The notes: a model not told the origin generated them from the letters alone. A DNA stretch of 64,000 nucleotides from Mermis nigrescens (GCA_036768485.1 JAVLUZ010000165.1:2430075-2494074), one strand, 5' to 3'; shown: positions 11,691 to 23,215, counted from the first letter of the stretch. Numbers and translations: made by a program.

Positions 11691-12567
11691 GCTTACCACC
11701 ACCTTTCCGTTTCACGCAAGTTTGTGCATAAGTTTTAAAAATCATCGACAAAAAGCTGACAGAACGCGATTATAGAATTGATCTGATATATGGGTAATTA
11801 TCGTAATCCGCCGGCTCACTGTCGCAGAAAAATTCTAAAATTCATGCCCAAACTTATGTGAAACAGACTGTATATGTGTAGTACGTCGATAAAATGCTTA
11901 CATATGAGAAAACCGCAGTTATATGAAACAAACTACATATATGTACATACATCATTACATAACATTTGTCGGTGTATTTAAAAATGTTTTGTGTTGTGAT
12001 CAATGGCATGATTTTTCAGATTATTTTTTTGACTCCCTTGCCACATGGAAGCCAATCACTACAGTTTTTGTGCTCTGCATGTAAATAAAGAATATTTCGT
12101 GAGACCTTTTGCATGAAAATCCAATTTCCGCTAAAAACTGCAAAATTAAGCCTTAGATAGCTTGGTAAAACTATTGTGCAGTTAAACTTCCTAAGCCCAT
12201 CGATTGCTATGCAATAATTCGTGCTCCAACTTTAAGAGCTTTTGTCATTTATTTGCTTCGAATCAAAGCATTGTAATCACACATGGGCGTGAAAGGGGGT
12301 TTGAACCTCCCCCCGAGAATAAAACCCCTCCTCTCAGATTATTGTATGACTCCAGAATTCTACTTTTATAGTCTGTTTCACATAACTTCGTGCATAAATT
12401 CTAAGAATTTCCAACGACAGTAAGTCAAGGGTTACGATTATTATATATCAGATCAATGCTATAATCGCAATCTGTCAGCTTATTGTCGGAGATCGTTTTA
12501 AAATTTATGAACGAAGTTCCGTGAAACAGACTATAGTTACGTTTTTGGCGATTTTGCCTATCCTGAC

Positions 12568-12818
12568 CACACATGGGCGTGGGGGGGGGGTCTGACCCCC
12601 AGAAACCAAAAGACCCCCAGAAATCGAGAAGACCCCCCCCCAGAATTCAATTTTTGAAAATTTGTTTTCGTTTTTTTCGCCAATTTTGATGCCAATGGAT
12701 AGTGCTTGATGAGAAGCGTCAAAAATGGTGTTTTTATCAGCCATACCACCATTTTTAAGGCCATTTTTTTACCTTCAAAAAATCTTGACCCCCCAAACTT
12801 TCTTGCTGCCCACGTATG
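12568..12818 (-). mobile_element. Family A MITE (copy 1 of the long repeat)
   Basis: Ends CACACATGGGC and GCCCACGTATG. Flanking 8-mers are ATCCTGAC (12560-12567) and TTCCTGAC (12819-12826). The allelic counterpart at 18072-18318 keeps a perfect ATCCTGAC duplication. Confidence 0.8.
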
Positions 12819-13781
12819 TTCCTGACCCCTAGAATTTTTTGCTGCCTACATACGATTGTAATCCACGTGCATGGTTTCGTTAAAATAGACTGTAGTTGCA
12901 CAAACAGAGGATAATAAAATTCTTTTAAAGTAAGCACTTTGCATGTATGTATATGTTTGTCGTGTTAGATATTTTCATAAGCGTGTCTATTGCATAAAAC
13001 TGTCTACTGTTGCATGTATTACAGCAATAAAGAAAACTTTCTGTTCCAGAACCTTGCGGTTTTTGTCTAACAATTTTGACAGCGTAAAGTACGAGCAAAC
13101 GGTATGGATCCGTTTTACGGATATACATACGGAACGTGTGCAAATTATTGCGCAAGCTTATGTGAAATAGGCTATAGAGTAGGGTCCAGCTGCACTGGTA
13201 CATTTGTAAATTAAAGGCAATTAAATACTATTCACAAAAAAATGTTTCTGATGCTCCTACAGTCCGTATAATCTAGCTTTGAGGTTTTTGAAAAAATTTA
13301 AAGTGCCTGCAAAAATGTTTTAAACTAATGCTATGTTTGCAATATTCTACAGTATAGCGAGTTATGGCAGGACATATGTGCCATCATGAAACCGCATTAC
13401 TCGTATAAACATATGTAAACCATCTTTTGTAGCCTAATTTATGCGAATAAAATTCAAAATAAAACCGCAAAGCTAAATAAAAGAGACTATAAGTCGAATT
13501 AAGCTCATTTTAGCATGCAAATTTGCATCCCACAGCTGCAGCTCTTTTATCTTGTAGTAGATGTTGCCGCTAAAAATTCTTAAATCTGAAAATACAGACC
13601 TTGGAAAGAAATGCAACAGTTATTCTCAATATATTTAAACATGTTATCGTAAGAAAGAACATATATATAGCACTAGACGATGTAAAGATAATATTCTGAG
13701 TTTAAGTATGTCAGTCCGTAAGATGCTTTGATCATGGTAACAAATCGTTGTTCTTTATACTGTATGAAGTTCATATTCAAT

Positions 13782-14225
13782 CAGTGTTGCCAGGTTGGGT
13801 TCCCTCATTTTTGAGGTTTTTGGAATCCTTGGGGATTTTTTTAGCTCACGGGGATTTCATGGGGGTTTTTAAAATTGTCGAGGTTTTTTGGGGCTTTTTC
13901 CTTTAATGTGCAAGTAATAAATTTTAGTAAGAGAAGCTAAGCCCACAGCACAGCCGTGCGTGCCCAGCTCAGCTACCTTTTTTATTTCAGGACTTTTATT
14001 TTTTAGCCCTATTATCACGGTAGAATGTATTTCAATTCTTCTAAAATATCGTTTTAATGAACAGTCGCCATCAAATCGACTAATTATCTGAAAGAATAGC
14101 GAACCTTATGTACACAAAGGTGTGTGTTGTTTTGTTACAATAATATCATAAATCTATGGAAATTTTAGGATTTCTATGGATGAATCTATGGCTGCTGAAA
14201 ATTTAGACCTGGCATGGCAACACTG
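13782..14225. mobile_element. Family G short-TIR element, copy 1
   Basis: It starts CAGTGTTGCCAGGT and ends ACCTGGCATGGCAACACTG, inverted terminal repeats of about 14 bp. Near the left end it has G/T-rich runs ('ggggattttt', 'atgggggttttt'). No transposase frame and no clear target duplication. A truncated relative ends at 21272. Confidence 0.65.
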
Positions 14226-14477
14226 CTCGGGCTGGGCCCGGGTTTCATATCGAGGTTCATCGTCCATGTTGAGTTTATAGTTCATCGTTAGTAAATACAC
14301 TAAAATGTCGTCAATGCAATGAAATTATCAATAAACTGCGCAAGGACTATAGAAGGCGGTTTGCACATACTTACTAGTCTAATGTAAACTAATTTCTCTA
14401 AACGACTGCTGAAGGAGGGAAAGTTCAGGGAGCATTTACAACTTCGGCAAATTATTCCAAAGAGGAGGGAGTCTATT

Positions 14478-14890
14478 GGGCATAAGTAAAAGGTGGCGCT
14501 GGCGCTGGCGCTGGCCCTGGCGCACATGGGTAAAAGGTGGCGCTGGCAATGGCGCTGGCTCTGGCCTTGGCCGTGGCCAAGTGGGTAAAGGTGGCGCTGG
14601 CGCTGGCCCTGGCCCTCGCCAACTGGGTAAAGTGGCGCTGGCGCTGGCCCTGGCCATTGCCACCTGGGTAAAAGGTGGCTACTGGTGCTGGCGCTGGCCC
14701 TCGCCAACTGGGTAAGTAGGTGGCGCTGGCGCTGGCGCTGGCCCTGGCCCTCGCCAACTGGGTAAAGGTGGCGCTGGCGCTGGCCCTCGCCAACCAGGTA
14801 AAGGTGGCGCTGGCGCTGGCCCTCGTCAACTGGGTAAAAGGTGGTGCTGGCGCTCAGCTTGGCTTTGGCCACAGCCAAGTGGATAAAAGG
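14478..14890. repeat. GC-rich minisatellite, left arm of family F
   Basis: Tandem GCGCTG/GCCCTG hexamer-like units alternate with 'aactgggtaaaggtgg' spacers, roughly 60-70 bp per higher-order unit. The inverse array is at about 16430-16830. It is strikingly GC-rich against the AT-rich background. Confidence 0.85.
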
Positions 14891-15896
14891 TAGCGCCAGC
14901 CATTTGCCCTAGCTGATGTCAGCAAAGCTAGCAAAGATGTTTTATATAGTTTCTGTGAAACATCAGAATACGGGTTGAACTTAATTATAGTTATTCATCA
15001 TTCAAATGAAGGTAGAAGGCATCTTAAATGTTGTACAGACTATACTAACGTATTGAACTGAAAATTTTAAAATTATTCGAGTGATTTTTTGAGCAAAATT
15101 AACTTTTAAAATGCAGAAAATACTTGGTTAACTATAACTTTCGATTTCAGCAAAAATTTTAGCTGAATATAGTTCCTTTTTACGAAAAATAAATTAATCC
15201 ATACGTTCTTCGCGTAAAATTAAGTTATTGGCCTCGGCTGGGTAAAAGGAGGCGCTGGCGCTTTTGCCATCAGTAAGCTGACAGTATACAGTAATTGTAA
15301 GTAAGTTTTTTGTCACATAAAACGAAAGCAGCTAAAACAAGCAGATTAAGTGATGGCATTCGATCGCATCTCTCAGCTTGGGGATTAAATATTTCTTGAA
15401 GTTCATGGGAATCAAATATTTCTTGAAGTTCATGCCCACATTTAAAGGCAGTTTGTGTTTCAACTGCTTTTGCAGTCAAAATAGGTATTTAGGTAAATTT
15501 ACTAAAAGAAATGTGGTCCATACGCAAGGTTTCTTGAAGGATCAGACTATAGATTGCATATTAATGCTGGACGCACATTATGCTGTGCCTTAGCAAATTG
15601 GAAAAATCTGTTTTATGTTTCGACTGAGTTTCATGACAATTCTTGATACATGCCTAATGCGAAATACTTTCTTGGTGCTTTTTGAAAGAAATATGAACAA
15701 AACAGACTTTCTACAGAGATTCGATGAAATCAGAGTCGAGTCGACTATAAACTGATCAAGTGGCGAAAATCGAGTCGGATCAATCATTGCCTAACTTGAC
15801 TTGTTAGTCATTTGCCCGGCATGTAATAATTTTGGAAATACAATCCTAAAATATTCAAGATCATTTGATTTTTAAAGAGGGGAGGAATGTAACGAT

Positions 15897-16158
15897 CATA
15901 CGTGGGCAGCAACAAAATTCTGGGGGGCGCAAGATTTTTCAAAAGTCAAAGGGCCTTAAAAATGGTGGTGGTATGGCGAAAAACACCATTTTTCAACGTT
16001 TCTCATTGAGCATTATCCATTGGCATCCAAAAATTGCGAAAAAAAAACAAAAAAATTCAAAAATTGAATTCTGGGGGGATTATTTTGATTTCTGGGAGGG
16101 TATTTTGGTTTTTCGGGGGGGGGGGTGCGCATACTCATACCCCCCACACCCAGGTGTG
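15897..16158 (+). mobile_element. Family A MITE nested in the family F element
   Basis: Ends CATACGTGGGC and ACCCAGGTGTG. Target duplications are GTAACGAT (15889-15896) and GTAAGGAT (16159-16166), one mismatch. It sits next to the right arm of the family F element and so inserted after, or moved with, that element. Confidence 0.8.
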
Positions 16159-16429
16159 GTAAGGATTCTTACGATTTCTGGTATTTTCGTTGAAATCGAA
16201 AGTTAGAGTGAACCGCGTATTTTCTGCATTTTAAGTTAATTTTGCTCAAAAAATCACTCAAATAATTTTAAAATTTTCAGTTCAATACGTTAGTATAGTC
16301 TGTACAACATTTAAGATGCCTTCTACCTTCATTTGAATAATAAATAACTAAAATTAAATTCAACCCGTATTTTGATGTTTCAGAGAAGCTATATAAAACA
16401 TCTTCGCTAGCTTTGCTGACATCAGCTAG

Positions 16430-16839
16430 GGCAAGTGGCTGACGCTACCTTTTACCCACTTGGCTGTGGCTAAAGCCAAGCCGAGCGCCAGCACCACTTT
16501 TTACCCAGTTGACGAGGGCCAGGGCCAGCACCAGCGCCACCTTTTACCCACTTAGCGAGGGCCAGCGCCAGCGCCACCTTTTACCCAGTTGGCGAGGGCC
16601 AGGGCCAGCGCCACCTTTTACCCAGTTGGCGAGGGCCAGGGCCAGCGCCAGCGCCACCTTTACCTAAGTGCGCCAGGGCCAGCGCCAGCGCCACCTTTAC
16701 CTATGTGCGCCAGGGCCAGCGCCAGCGCCACCTTTACCCACTTGGCCATGGCCAAGGCCAGCGCCAGCGCCATTGCCAGCGCCACCTTTTACCCATGTGC
16801 GCCAGGCGCCAGCGCCAGCGCCGCCTTTTACCCACGCCC
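16430..16839. repeat. GC-rich minisatellite, right arm of family F
   Basis: This is the inverse of the left array: 'ggccagcgccagcgccacct' units spaced by 'tttacccagttggcgagg'. The two arrays could pair over several hundred bases as a hairpin. Confidence 0.85.
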
Positions 16840-17063
16840 GAGTCTATTTGCAAAACAATACATTTCCAAATTTAAGCGAGATTTAGGTAGGTATTTTTAG
16901 CTTTACCGAGTTAACTGATCGAGTGATGATGAAAAAAGATTTTAATTTGATTAGCCTTTTGGCAAATTGTTTTTGTTACCTATTCAAACCTTTGGATGTA
17001 CTGAACTTTCTTATGATGAAAGGTTAAAAGCGTTATATTTAGAGAGGCTTGAAATCTGTAGAA

Positions 17064-17163
17064 NNNNNNNNNNNNNNNNNNNNNNNNNNNNNNNNNNNNN
17101 NNNNNNNNNNNNNNNNNNNNNNNNNNNNNNNNNNNNNNNNNNNNNNNNNNNNNNNNNNNNNNN
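17064..17163. other. Assembly gap of exactly 100 N
   Basis: Exactly 100 Ns, a conventional length for a gap of unknown size. The sequence before the gap matches the region ending near 20333, and the sequence after it matches the region starting near 11674. The gap therefore separates two copies of the same locus. Confidence 0.95.
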
Positions 17164-18071
17164 CACGCGCAGGTATGCTCTCAAGCCCTCGTGTGCTTAC
17201 CACCACCTTTCCGTTTCACGCAAGTTTGTGCATAAGTTTTAAAAATCATCGACAAAAAGCTGACAGAACGCGATTATAGAATTGATCTGATATATGGGTA
17301 ATTATCGTAATCCGCCGGCTCACTGTCGCAGAAAAATTCTTAAAATTCATGCCCAGCTTTATGGCGAAACAGACTGTATGTGTAGTACGTCGATAAAATG
17401 CTTACATATGAAAAACCGCAGTTATATGAAACAAACTACATATATGTACATACAACATTACATAACATTTGTCGATGTATTTAAAAAATGTTTTGTGTTG
17501 TGATCACTGGCATGATTTTCAAATTATTTTTTTGACTCCCTTGCCACATGGAAGCCAATCACTACAGTTTTTTGTGCTCTGCATGTAAATAAAGAATATT
17601 TTCGTGAGACCTTTTGCATGAAAATCCAATTTCAGCTAAAAACTGCAAAATTAAGCCTTAGATAGCTTGGTAAAACTATTGTGCAGTCGCTTCCTAAGCC
17701 CATCGATTGCTATGCAATAATTCGTGCTCCAACTTTAAGAGCTTTTGTCATTTATTTGCTTCGAATCAAAGCATTGTAATCACACATGAGAGCGTGAAAG
17801 GGGTTTGAACCCCCCCCCCGAGAATGAAACCCCTCCTCTCAGATTATTGTATAGACCCCAAATTCTACTTTTTTATAGTCGTTTCCATAACTTCGTGCAT
17901 AAATTCTAAGAATTTTCAACGACAGTAAGTCAAAGGGTTACGATTATTATATATCAGATCAATGCTATAATCGCAATCTGTCAGCTTATTGTCGGAGATC
18001 GTTTAAAATTTATGAACGAAGTTCCGTGAAACAGACTATGAATACATTTTGGCGATTTTGCCTATCCTGAC

Positions 18072-18318
18072 CACACATGGGCGTGGGGGTCAGGACCCTT
18101 CGAGAAAACAAAAAGACCCCCAGAAATCAAAAGACCCCCCCCAGAATTCAATTTTTGAAATTTGTTTTCGTTTTTTTCGCAATTTTTTGATGCCAATGGA
18201 TAGTGCTTGATGAGAAACGTCGAAAAATGGTGTTTTAAATAACCATACCACCATTTTAAAGCCATTTTTTTACCTTAAAAAAATCTTGGACCCCCCAAAT
18301 TTTCTTTTCTTGCTTATG
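18072..18318 (-). mobile_element. Family A MITE (copy 2 of the long repeat)
   Basis: Starts CACACATGGGC and ends 'ttgcttatg', having lost the 'gcccacg' of the terminus. It is flanked by a perfect 8-bp duplication ATCCTGAC (18064-18071 and 18319-18326). It is the allelic counterpart of 12568-12818. Confidence 0.8.
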
Positions 18319-19274
18319 ATCCTGACCCCCTAGAATTTTCTTGCTGCCTACATACGATTGTAATCCACGTGCATGGTTTCGTTAAAATAGGCTGTAGTTG
18401 CACAAACAGAGGATAATAAAATTATTTTAAAGTAAGCACTTTGCATGTATGTATATGTTTGTCGTGTTAGATATTTTCATAAGCGTGTCTATTGCATAAA
18501 ACTGTCTACTGTTGCATTATTACAGCAATAAAGAAAACTTTCTGTTCCAGAACCTTGCGGTTTTTGTCTAACAATTTTTGACAGCGTAAAAGTGCGAGCA
18601 ATCGGTATGGATCCGTTTTACGGATATACATACGGAACGTGTGCAAATTATTGCGCAAGCTTATGTGAAATAGGCTATAGAGTAGGGTCCAGCTGCACTG
18701 GTACGTTTGTAAATTAAAGGCAATTAAATACTATTCACAAAAATGTTTCTGATGCTCCTACAGTCCGTGTAATCTAGCTTTGAGGTTTTTGAAAAAATTT
18801 AAAGTGCCTACAAAAATATTTTAAACTAATGCTATATTTGCAATATTCTACAGTATAGCGAGTTATGGCAGGACATATATGTATGCCATCATGAAACCGC
18901 ATTACTGTATAAACATTGTAAACAACTTTGTAGCCTAATTTATGCGAATAAAATTCAAAATAAAACCGCAAAGCTAAATAAAAGAGACTAAGTGTCTAAT
19001 TAAGCTCATTTTAGCATGCAAATTTGCACCCCACAGCTGCAGCTCTTTTATCTTGTAGTAGATGTTGCCGTTAAAAATTCTTAAATCTGAAATACAGACC
19101 TTGGAAAGAAATGCAACAGTTATTCTCAATATATTTAAACATGTTATCGTAAGAAAGAATATATATATAGCACTAGACGATGTAAAGAATAATATTCTGA
19201 TTTAAGTATGTCAGTCCGTAAGATGTTTGATCATGGTAACAACGTTGTTGTTTTTACTGTGTGAAGTTCTAATC

Positions 19275-19729
19275 CAGTGTTGCCAGGTTGGGTTTCCCCC
19301 ATTTTGGGGGTTTTTTGGAATCCTTGGGGGATTTTTTGGGGTTTTAGCTCACGGGGGATTTCATGGGGGTTTTTCAAAATTTTGAGGTTTTTTTGGGGGC
19401 TTTTTCCTCTAATGTGCAAGTAATAAATTTTAGTAAGAGAAGCCAAGCCGACAGCACAGCCGTGCATGCCCAGCTCAGCTTACCTTTTTTTATTTCAGGA
19501 CTTTTATTTTTTAGCCCTATTATCACGGTAGAATGTATTTCAATTCTTCTAAAATATCGTGTTAATGAACAGTCGCCATCAAATCGACTAATTATTTGAA
19601 AGAATAGCGAACCTTATGTACACAAAGGTTGAGTGTTGTTACAATAATATCAGAAATCTATGGAAATTTTAGGATTTCTATGGATGAATCTATGGATGCT
19701 GAAAATTTAGACCTGGCATGGCAACACTG
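19275..19729. mobile_element. Family G short-TIR element, copy 2
   Basis: Counterpart of 13782-14225, with ends CAGTGTTGCCAGGT and GGCAACACTG. The G runs are longer here than in copy 1, consistent with homopolymer slippage or sequencing error. Confidence 0.65.
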
Positions 19730-20244
19730 CTCGGGGCCCGGGTTTCATATCGAGGTTCATCGTCCATGTTGAGTTTATAGTTCATCATTTCATTTGTAAC
19801 AATCTCTGCGTCATATTTTCCTTTTTTGTGCCATATTGAAAAATGAGAAAAAATGAAATAGTTTATTGCGACAGAGACGGAATTAAAACAATAAAAATTT
19901 GGTCAAATTAAAAAAAAGAAAGAATCAGAGTAAATACACTAAAATGTCGTCAATGCGATGAAATATAATATCAATAACCTGCGCAAGGACTATAAAGGCG
20001 GTTTGCACTTACTTATAGTCTAAGGTAAAACTAATTTTCTCTAAACGACTGCTGAAGGAGGGAAAGTTCGGGGCATTTACAACTTCTGGCAAATTATTCC
20101 AAAGAGGAGGGAGTCTATTTGCAAAACAATACATTTTCAAATTTAAGCGAGATTTAGGTAGGTATTTTTAGCTTTACCGAGTTAACTGATCGAGTGATGA
20201 TGAAAAAATGATTTTAATTTGATTAGCCTTTTGGCAAATTGTTT

Positions 20245-20478
20245 TTGTTACCTATTCAAACCTTTGGATGTACTGAACTTTCTTATGATGAAAGGTTAAA
20301 AGCGTTATATTTAGAGAGGCTTGAACTCTGTAGAATTTATTTTGATTTAATTGTTACATATAATATTATTCATAATAATCTCTTACCATCTGAAGATTTT
20401 TATCAGTTTTATGGTCATTCGCGTAAACAGGTTTTAGACAGTTTTCAGACAATTTCAGATCCCTCGTTCTTCCTGTAA
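20245..20478 (+). pseudogene. Non-LTR retrotransposon ORF2 C-terminal fragment
   Basis: The frame 'ELSYDERLKALYLERLELCR' followed by 'IYFDLIVTYNIIHNNL' matches the conserved tail of CR1/Jockey/RTE-type polymerases (usual 'l.Y..RL..L.L..L..RR...DLi..YKIl'). The frame stops at 20478 after about 75 residues. No upstream RT domain is found nearby, so this is a 5'-truncated relic. The same segment begins in copy 1 at about 16973 and is cut by the gap. Confidence 0.65.
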
Positions 20479-20522
20479 AATGTGTGCTACCGCCCCATCC
20501 CCAATTCGAAAAATGATTTCCA

Positions 20523-20789
20523 GATATAAAATTTGTTAAAAATAAGTTACGTAACCGTATGCATGCCAGTACTGTTGACAATATTTTAGCGGTTCGATAC
20601 GGATTAATGTGACGCGAACAAACCTGTTCAAATTTTGAAATAACAAAATCTATGCTAGTTAAATTCTCCAATCAAATTTATGATTCTCAAACTGATTTTA
20701 GCTCGCACGTAAATGATGTCCAATTTTGTTTGGATGATGTTTTGTTTGAAGAAATCGATAATTATGCTCCTAAAGTCGTGTTAGAGTGA
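20523..20789 (+). pseudogene. Degraded transposase C-terminus, hAT-like
   Basis: In one frame with a single internal TGA the peptide contains 'KNKLRNRMHASTVDNILAVR' and 'YGLM', then the stop, then 'SNFEITKSMLVKFSNQIYDS' and a short acidic tail to a TGA at 20787-20789. The pattern 'lR.Rl...tv..il.iR..l ... f.it..ml.kF...iY' is typical of the end of hAT/ZBED-type transposases. No catalytic region is seen upstream. The family assignment is by pattern only. Confidence 0.5.
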
Positions 20790-21189
20790 ATTTGGTGAAC
20801 CGTTTTGAAATAAATTGTTTATAAAAGGTTGTTAATGTATTATGCTGCTTAGCTGAAAGCATTTTTTGAACAAAAAATGCATGAATATCATCAGAAAGTT
20901 GTTCTAGAAAGCATTTGTAAATTTTGGAGCTTTTGCTTTAGCTAGACGTAGGTCCGCTTGAATTGGCTAGTTTTGTGCACGTTCTATTATGAGAAATAAG
21001 AATCCAAAAAATGATGCGCAAAACAAGCATTTTAAAACATTTTTATATTAATTAAAAAAACCGAAAAATTCAGAAAAATGGTCTTTTATTTCTGGCTGCA
21101 AAAGATGTGGCGCGGTGGAAAATGCACAAAAACGATGTTATTTAGCGCATCCAGCTCGTTTGTATGCGTTTTATCGACTTAATTGTTTA

Positions 21190-21272
21190 ACAAAGCATTT
21201 TTCAATATGGGGGTTTTTTCTCATTTGGGGGATTCTTTTGGGGGTTTTTAAAAATTTGACCTGGCAACACTG
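21190..21272. mobile_element. Family G element, truncated right end
   Basis: The G/T-rich run 'gggggttttttctcatttgg' followed by 'gacctggcaacactg' matches the terminal part of the complete family G copies. The left end is missing. Confidence 0.5.
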
Positions 21273-21279
21273 TATTCAA

Positions 21280-22650
21280 TTGGAGTCGTATGCTCGTTTC
21301 GTTATAAGATGGAAATTCGGATCGTCAGTGGCCCATTAAAATCATGCTCATGCATGATATTTTGGAAAAGGGAGGGGTCCTCTGGTAGAATTTTTAACCC
21401 TCCTCCTTCAGATATTGGAGTACTTTTTCGCTTTACCTACTTGAAGAAGAAAAAGAAAGAAATTTTATCACTAATACACCAACTGATAAAATGCAAAATC
21501 GACAAAATACATAATACATGATTACGAATTAGTAACGGGACAGTGCGAGTCAATGGAATGACAAGTTTTACGCGTCGCCCCACAAGATATCTGTATAGGA
21601 TAAATCAAAGTTTGCTAATCTAGATTCAAATATGTTTAGGTTAGGGAAGAAACAATGAAGTCAGGTAGATCGTTCCAAACTGGGCGATGTATTTAACTTT
21701 TCTAAATTTCAGAATGTGCAACAGATATAACTAATTTAAATCTATTAATGCTGCGGGTAATATTATGATTAAATACAAAAAAATCATCAGCGTCCAAACA
21801 TGATTTGTGACAAATAATCTGATACATCATACACAGACAAATTTGCAAGCATCTTAATTCAAGTCTGCACAAATTACCGTTGTATTAAATGATCCTCGTA
21901 AGAAAGAATATTATTATAACTAGAAAATATATTTAGTAAACCTGCGACTGAACAGTTTCCAGTCGATCTATATCGCTAATATAAGAGGGGCTCCAATACA
22001 CTACAACAGTACTCTCAATAAAGGTCCAACATAACAACTATAAGCTTTAACAAGGTTACATTTATCACGCGAGAAAAATGATTTGCAATATTAAAATACA
22101 TCTAGAGAAAGCTTTTTTTAATCAAAGAATATAATGTTCCCTAAATTTCAAATTTCGGGAAATCAAAACTCCTAAATCACAGGACAAAACAAATCACTAG
22201 AAATAATTTCCCCATTTAGTCTATAAACAACTTTTTGACTTATTATTACCCAACATAGAACTTTGACTTTTGGTCTCGTGAAATAGGAAAATTCCATGTA
22301 ATTGGCCCAGTCAAAAATCTTATCTAAATGAGACTGTAATAATCTATAGTTACGACTGACATTGAAAATTTTGATATCAGCAAACATATAAACCGTGCTA
22401 TAAATATTATCACATATGTCATTGATAAAAATTTCTATATTCTAGATTCAACTTCACTTGCATGCAAACTTCAGGGCGAGGCGTTGATCAGTGCGCTTGG
22501 TGCAGCTGGTTCACATATGCATTAAGATAGCCACGCTATAGGTACGTATACATCAAGTAGTATCCGGTGAAAGCTGCCACCTAACTGGTTTGATTTGAGT
22601 CAAGTCGAAAACAAATAAGGCAGTCATCAGCTCTTCCCGCAGATTCACGT
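21280..22650. other. AT-rich stretch without recognisable genes
   Basis: Short open frames only. Two pyrimidine/purine-rich blocks (21358-21420) resemble MITE edges but have no clear partner. Confidence 0.35.
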
Positions 22651-22660
22651 GACTGACCAA

Positions 22661-22779
22661 AATGCTGGTGCCAGCATTAAAATAAGCCTGAGTAATGGGA
22701 TCGCAACGCCGCGTCGCTCGCCTACGCTCCGCTCGTTGCATCCCATTACTCAGAGCTTGGCCCCCAAACGCTGGCACCA
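22661..22779. repeat. Short foldback element with CpG-rich centre
   Basis: An imperfect palindrome of about 119 bp. 'gctggtgccagc' and 'gagtaatgggatcgcaacg' on the left pair with 'cgttgcatcccattactc' and 'gctggcaccaac' on the right. The loop region is CpG-rich ('gtcgctcgcctacgctccgc'). A structural relative lies at 28320-28428. Confidence 0.6.
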
Positions 22780-22869
22780 ACATTTTCAGTCCATGATACT
22801 AAGCCTAAGCCTAATCAGCTGGTAAGCCTTAGCAAAACATCACAAATACCTTGCAATCTTTATCGAAAT

Positions 22870-22962
22870 TAACCAGCGTTAGTCGATTGGTTATGGTTCT
22901 GGACTCTAGAGCAAGGAGTCCACGCTTCGAAGATCCGGACTGCCAGCAACTTTCTCTCGTTT
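22870..22962 (+). repeat. tRNA-like SINE head
   Basis: 'gcgttagtcgattggttatg' resembles a degenerate A box with D loop. The following 'tctggactctagagcaagg' and 'agtcc' resemble an anticodon arm, and 'gcttcgaagatcc' resembles a B box (GGTTCGANNCC). It does not fold as an intact tRNA, so a tRNA-derived SINE or decayed tRNA is likely. Confidence 0.4.
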
Positions 22963-23172
22963 CCTCAGATGCTATCAACTGCACACATACGCCTTTATAA
23001 TATGATCTATGTTAATACATATGTGAACCAGCTTTCTACACGAATGCCGTTGGATCATTATAAAACAGCATCAGCTGCCATAAAAATACGCAGAAGTTAT
23101 AATATAAGGCAGGATTGTAAATCGTCAAAATGACCTTAACCGCTCAAGACTTTCTGACTCAGGTTGTCATGT

Positions 23173-23215
23173 CAGGCCCGTATCCTGGGGGATAGGGGGT
23201 CATCTGCCCCCCAAA
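23173..23215 (+). mobile_element. Family C element, left end only
   Basis: CAGGCCCGTATCCTGGGGG followed by 'catctgccccccaaaacg' matches the left terminus of family C. No matching right end was found before the Penelope-like element. Confidence 0.55.

Larger units (their letters stand above)
14478..16839. mobile_element. 2.36-kb element with long minisatellite-bearing TIRs (family F, Mutator-like)
   Basis: The element begins GGGCATAAGTAAAAGGTGG and ends with the inverse, CGCCTTTTACCCACGCCC. Both sides carry the 9-bp duplication GAGTCTATT (14469-14477 and 16840-16848). The inverted arms are about 690 bp each (roughly 14478-15170 and 16185-16839). Each arm has an outer minisatellite of 'gcgctggcgctggccctggc' units separated by 'gggtaaaaggtgg' spacers, then a unique segment ('gctgatgtcagcaaagctag' and its inverse). 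A family A MITE (15897-16158) is nested in the core. No transposase frame is visible; open frames in the arms are minisatellite translations. The empty site is preserved near 20107-20118. Long arms and 9-bp TSD fit Mutator-like or foldback elements (inference). Confidence 0.85.
11674..17063. repeat. Long direct repeat, copy 1 (probable allelic contig end)
   Basis: From 'gcaggtatgctcccaagccc' onward this block matches the sequence starting at 17168, base for base apart from scattered substitutions, homopolymer indels and two large indels. It runs to the contig edge at 17063. Copy 1 contains the 2,362-bp minisatellite-TIR element (14478-16839) that copy 2 lacks. Shared contents include a family A MITE with a TCCTGAC target duplication and a family G element. 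Confidence 0.85.
17164..20336. repeat. Long direct repeat, copy 2 (probable allelic contig start)
   Basis: Counterpart of 11674-17063. It lacks the 2,362-bp family F insertion and reads straight through the empty site ('gggagtctatttgcaaaac'). It contains about 130 extra bases at 19793-19927 that copy 1 lacks. Remaining differences are single-base changes and homopolymer indels. Confidence 0.85.

Noticed and set aside
11166..11775. Cluster of 70-90 codon frames on both strands
   Set aside because: All are readings of family A MITE sequence, which recurs with the same frames in other copies.
14300..14878. Open frames of 75-192 codons rich in ASASAT / GQRQRH repeats
   Set aside because: They are translations of the GC-rich minisatellite in the family F arms, open in several frames on both strands.
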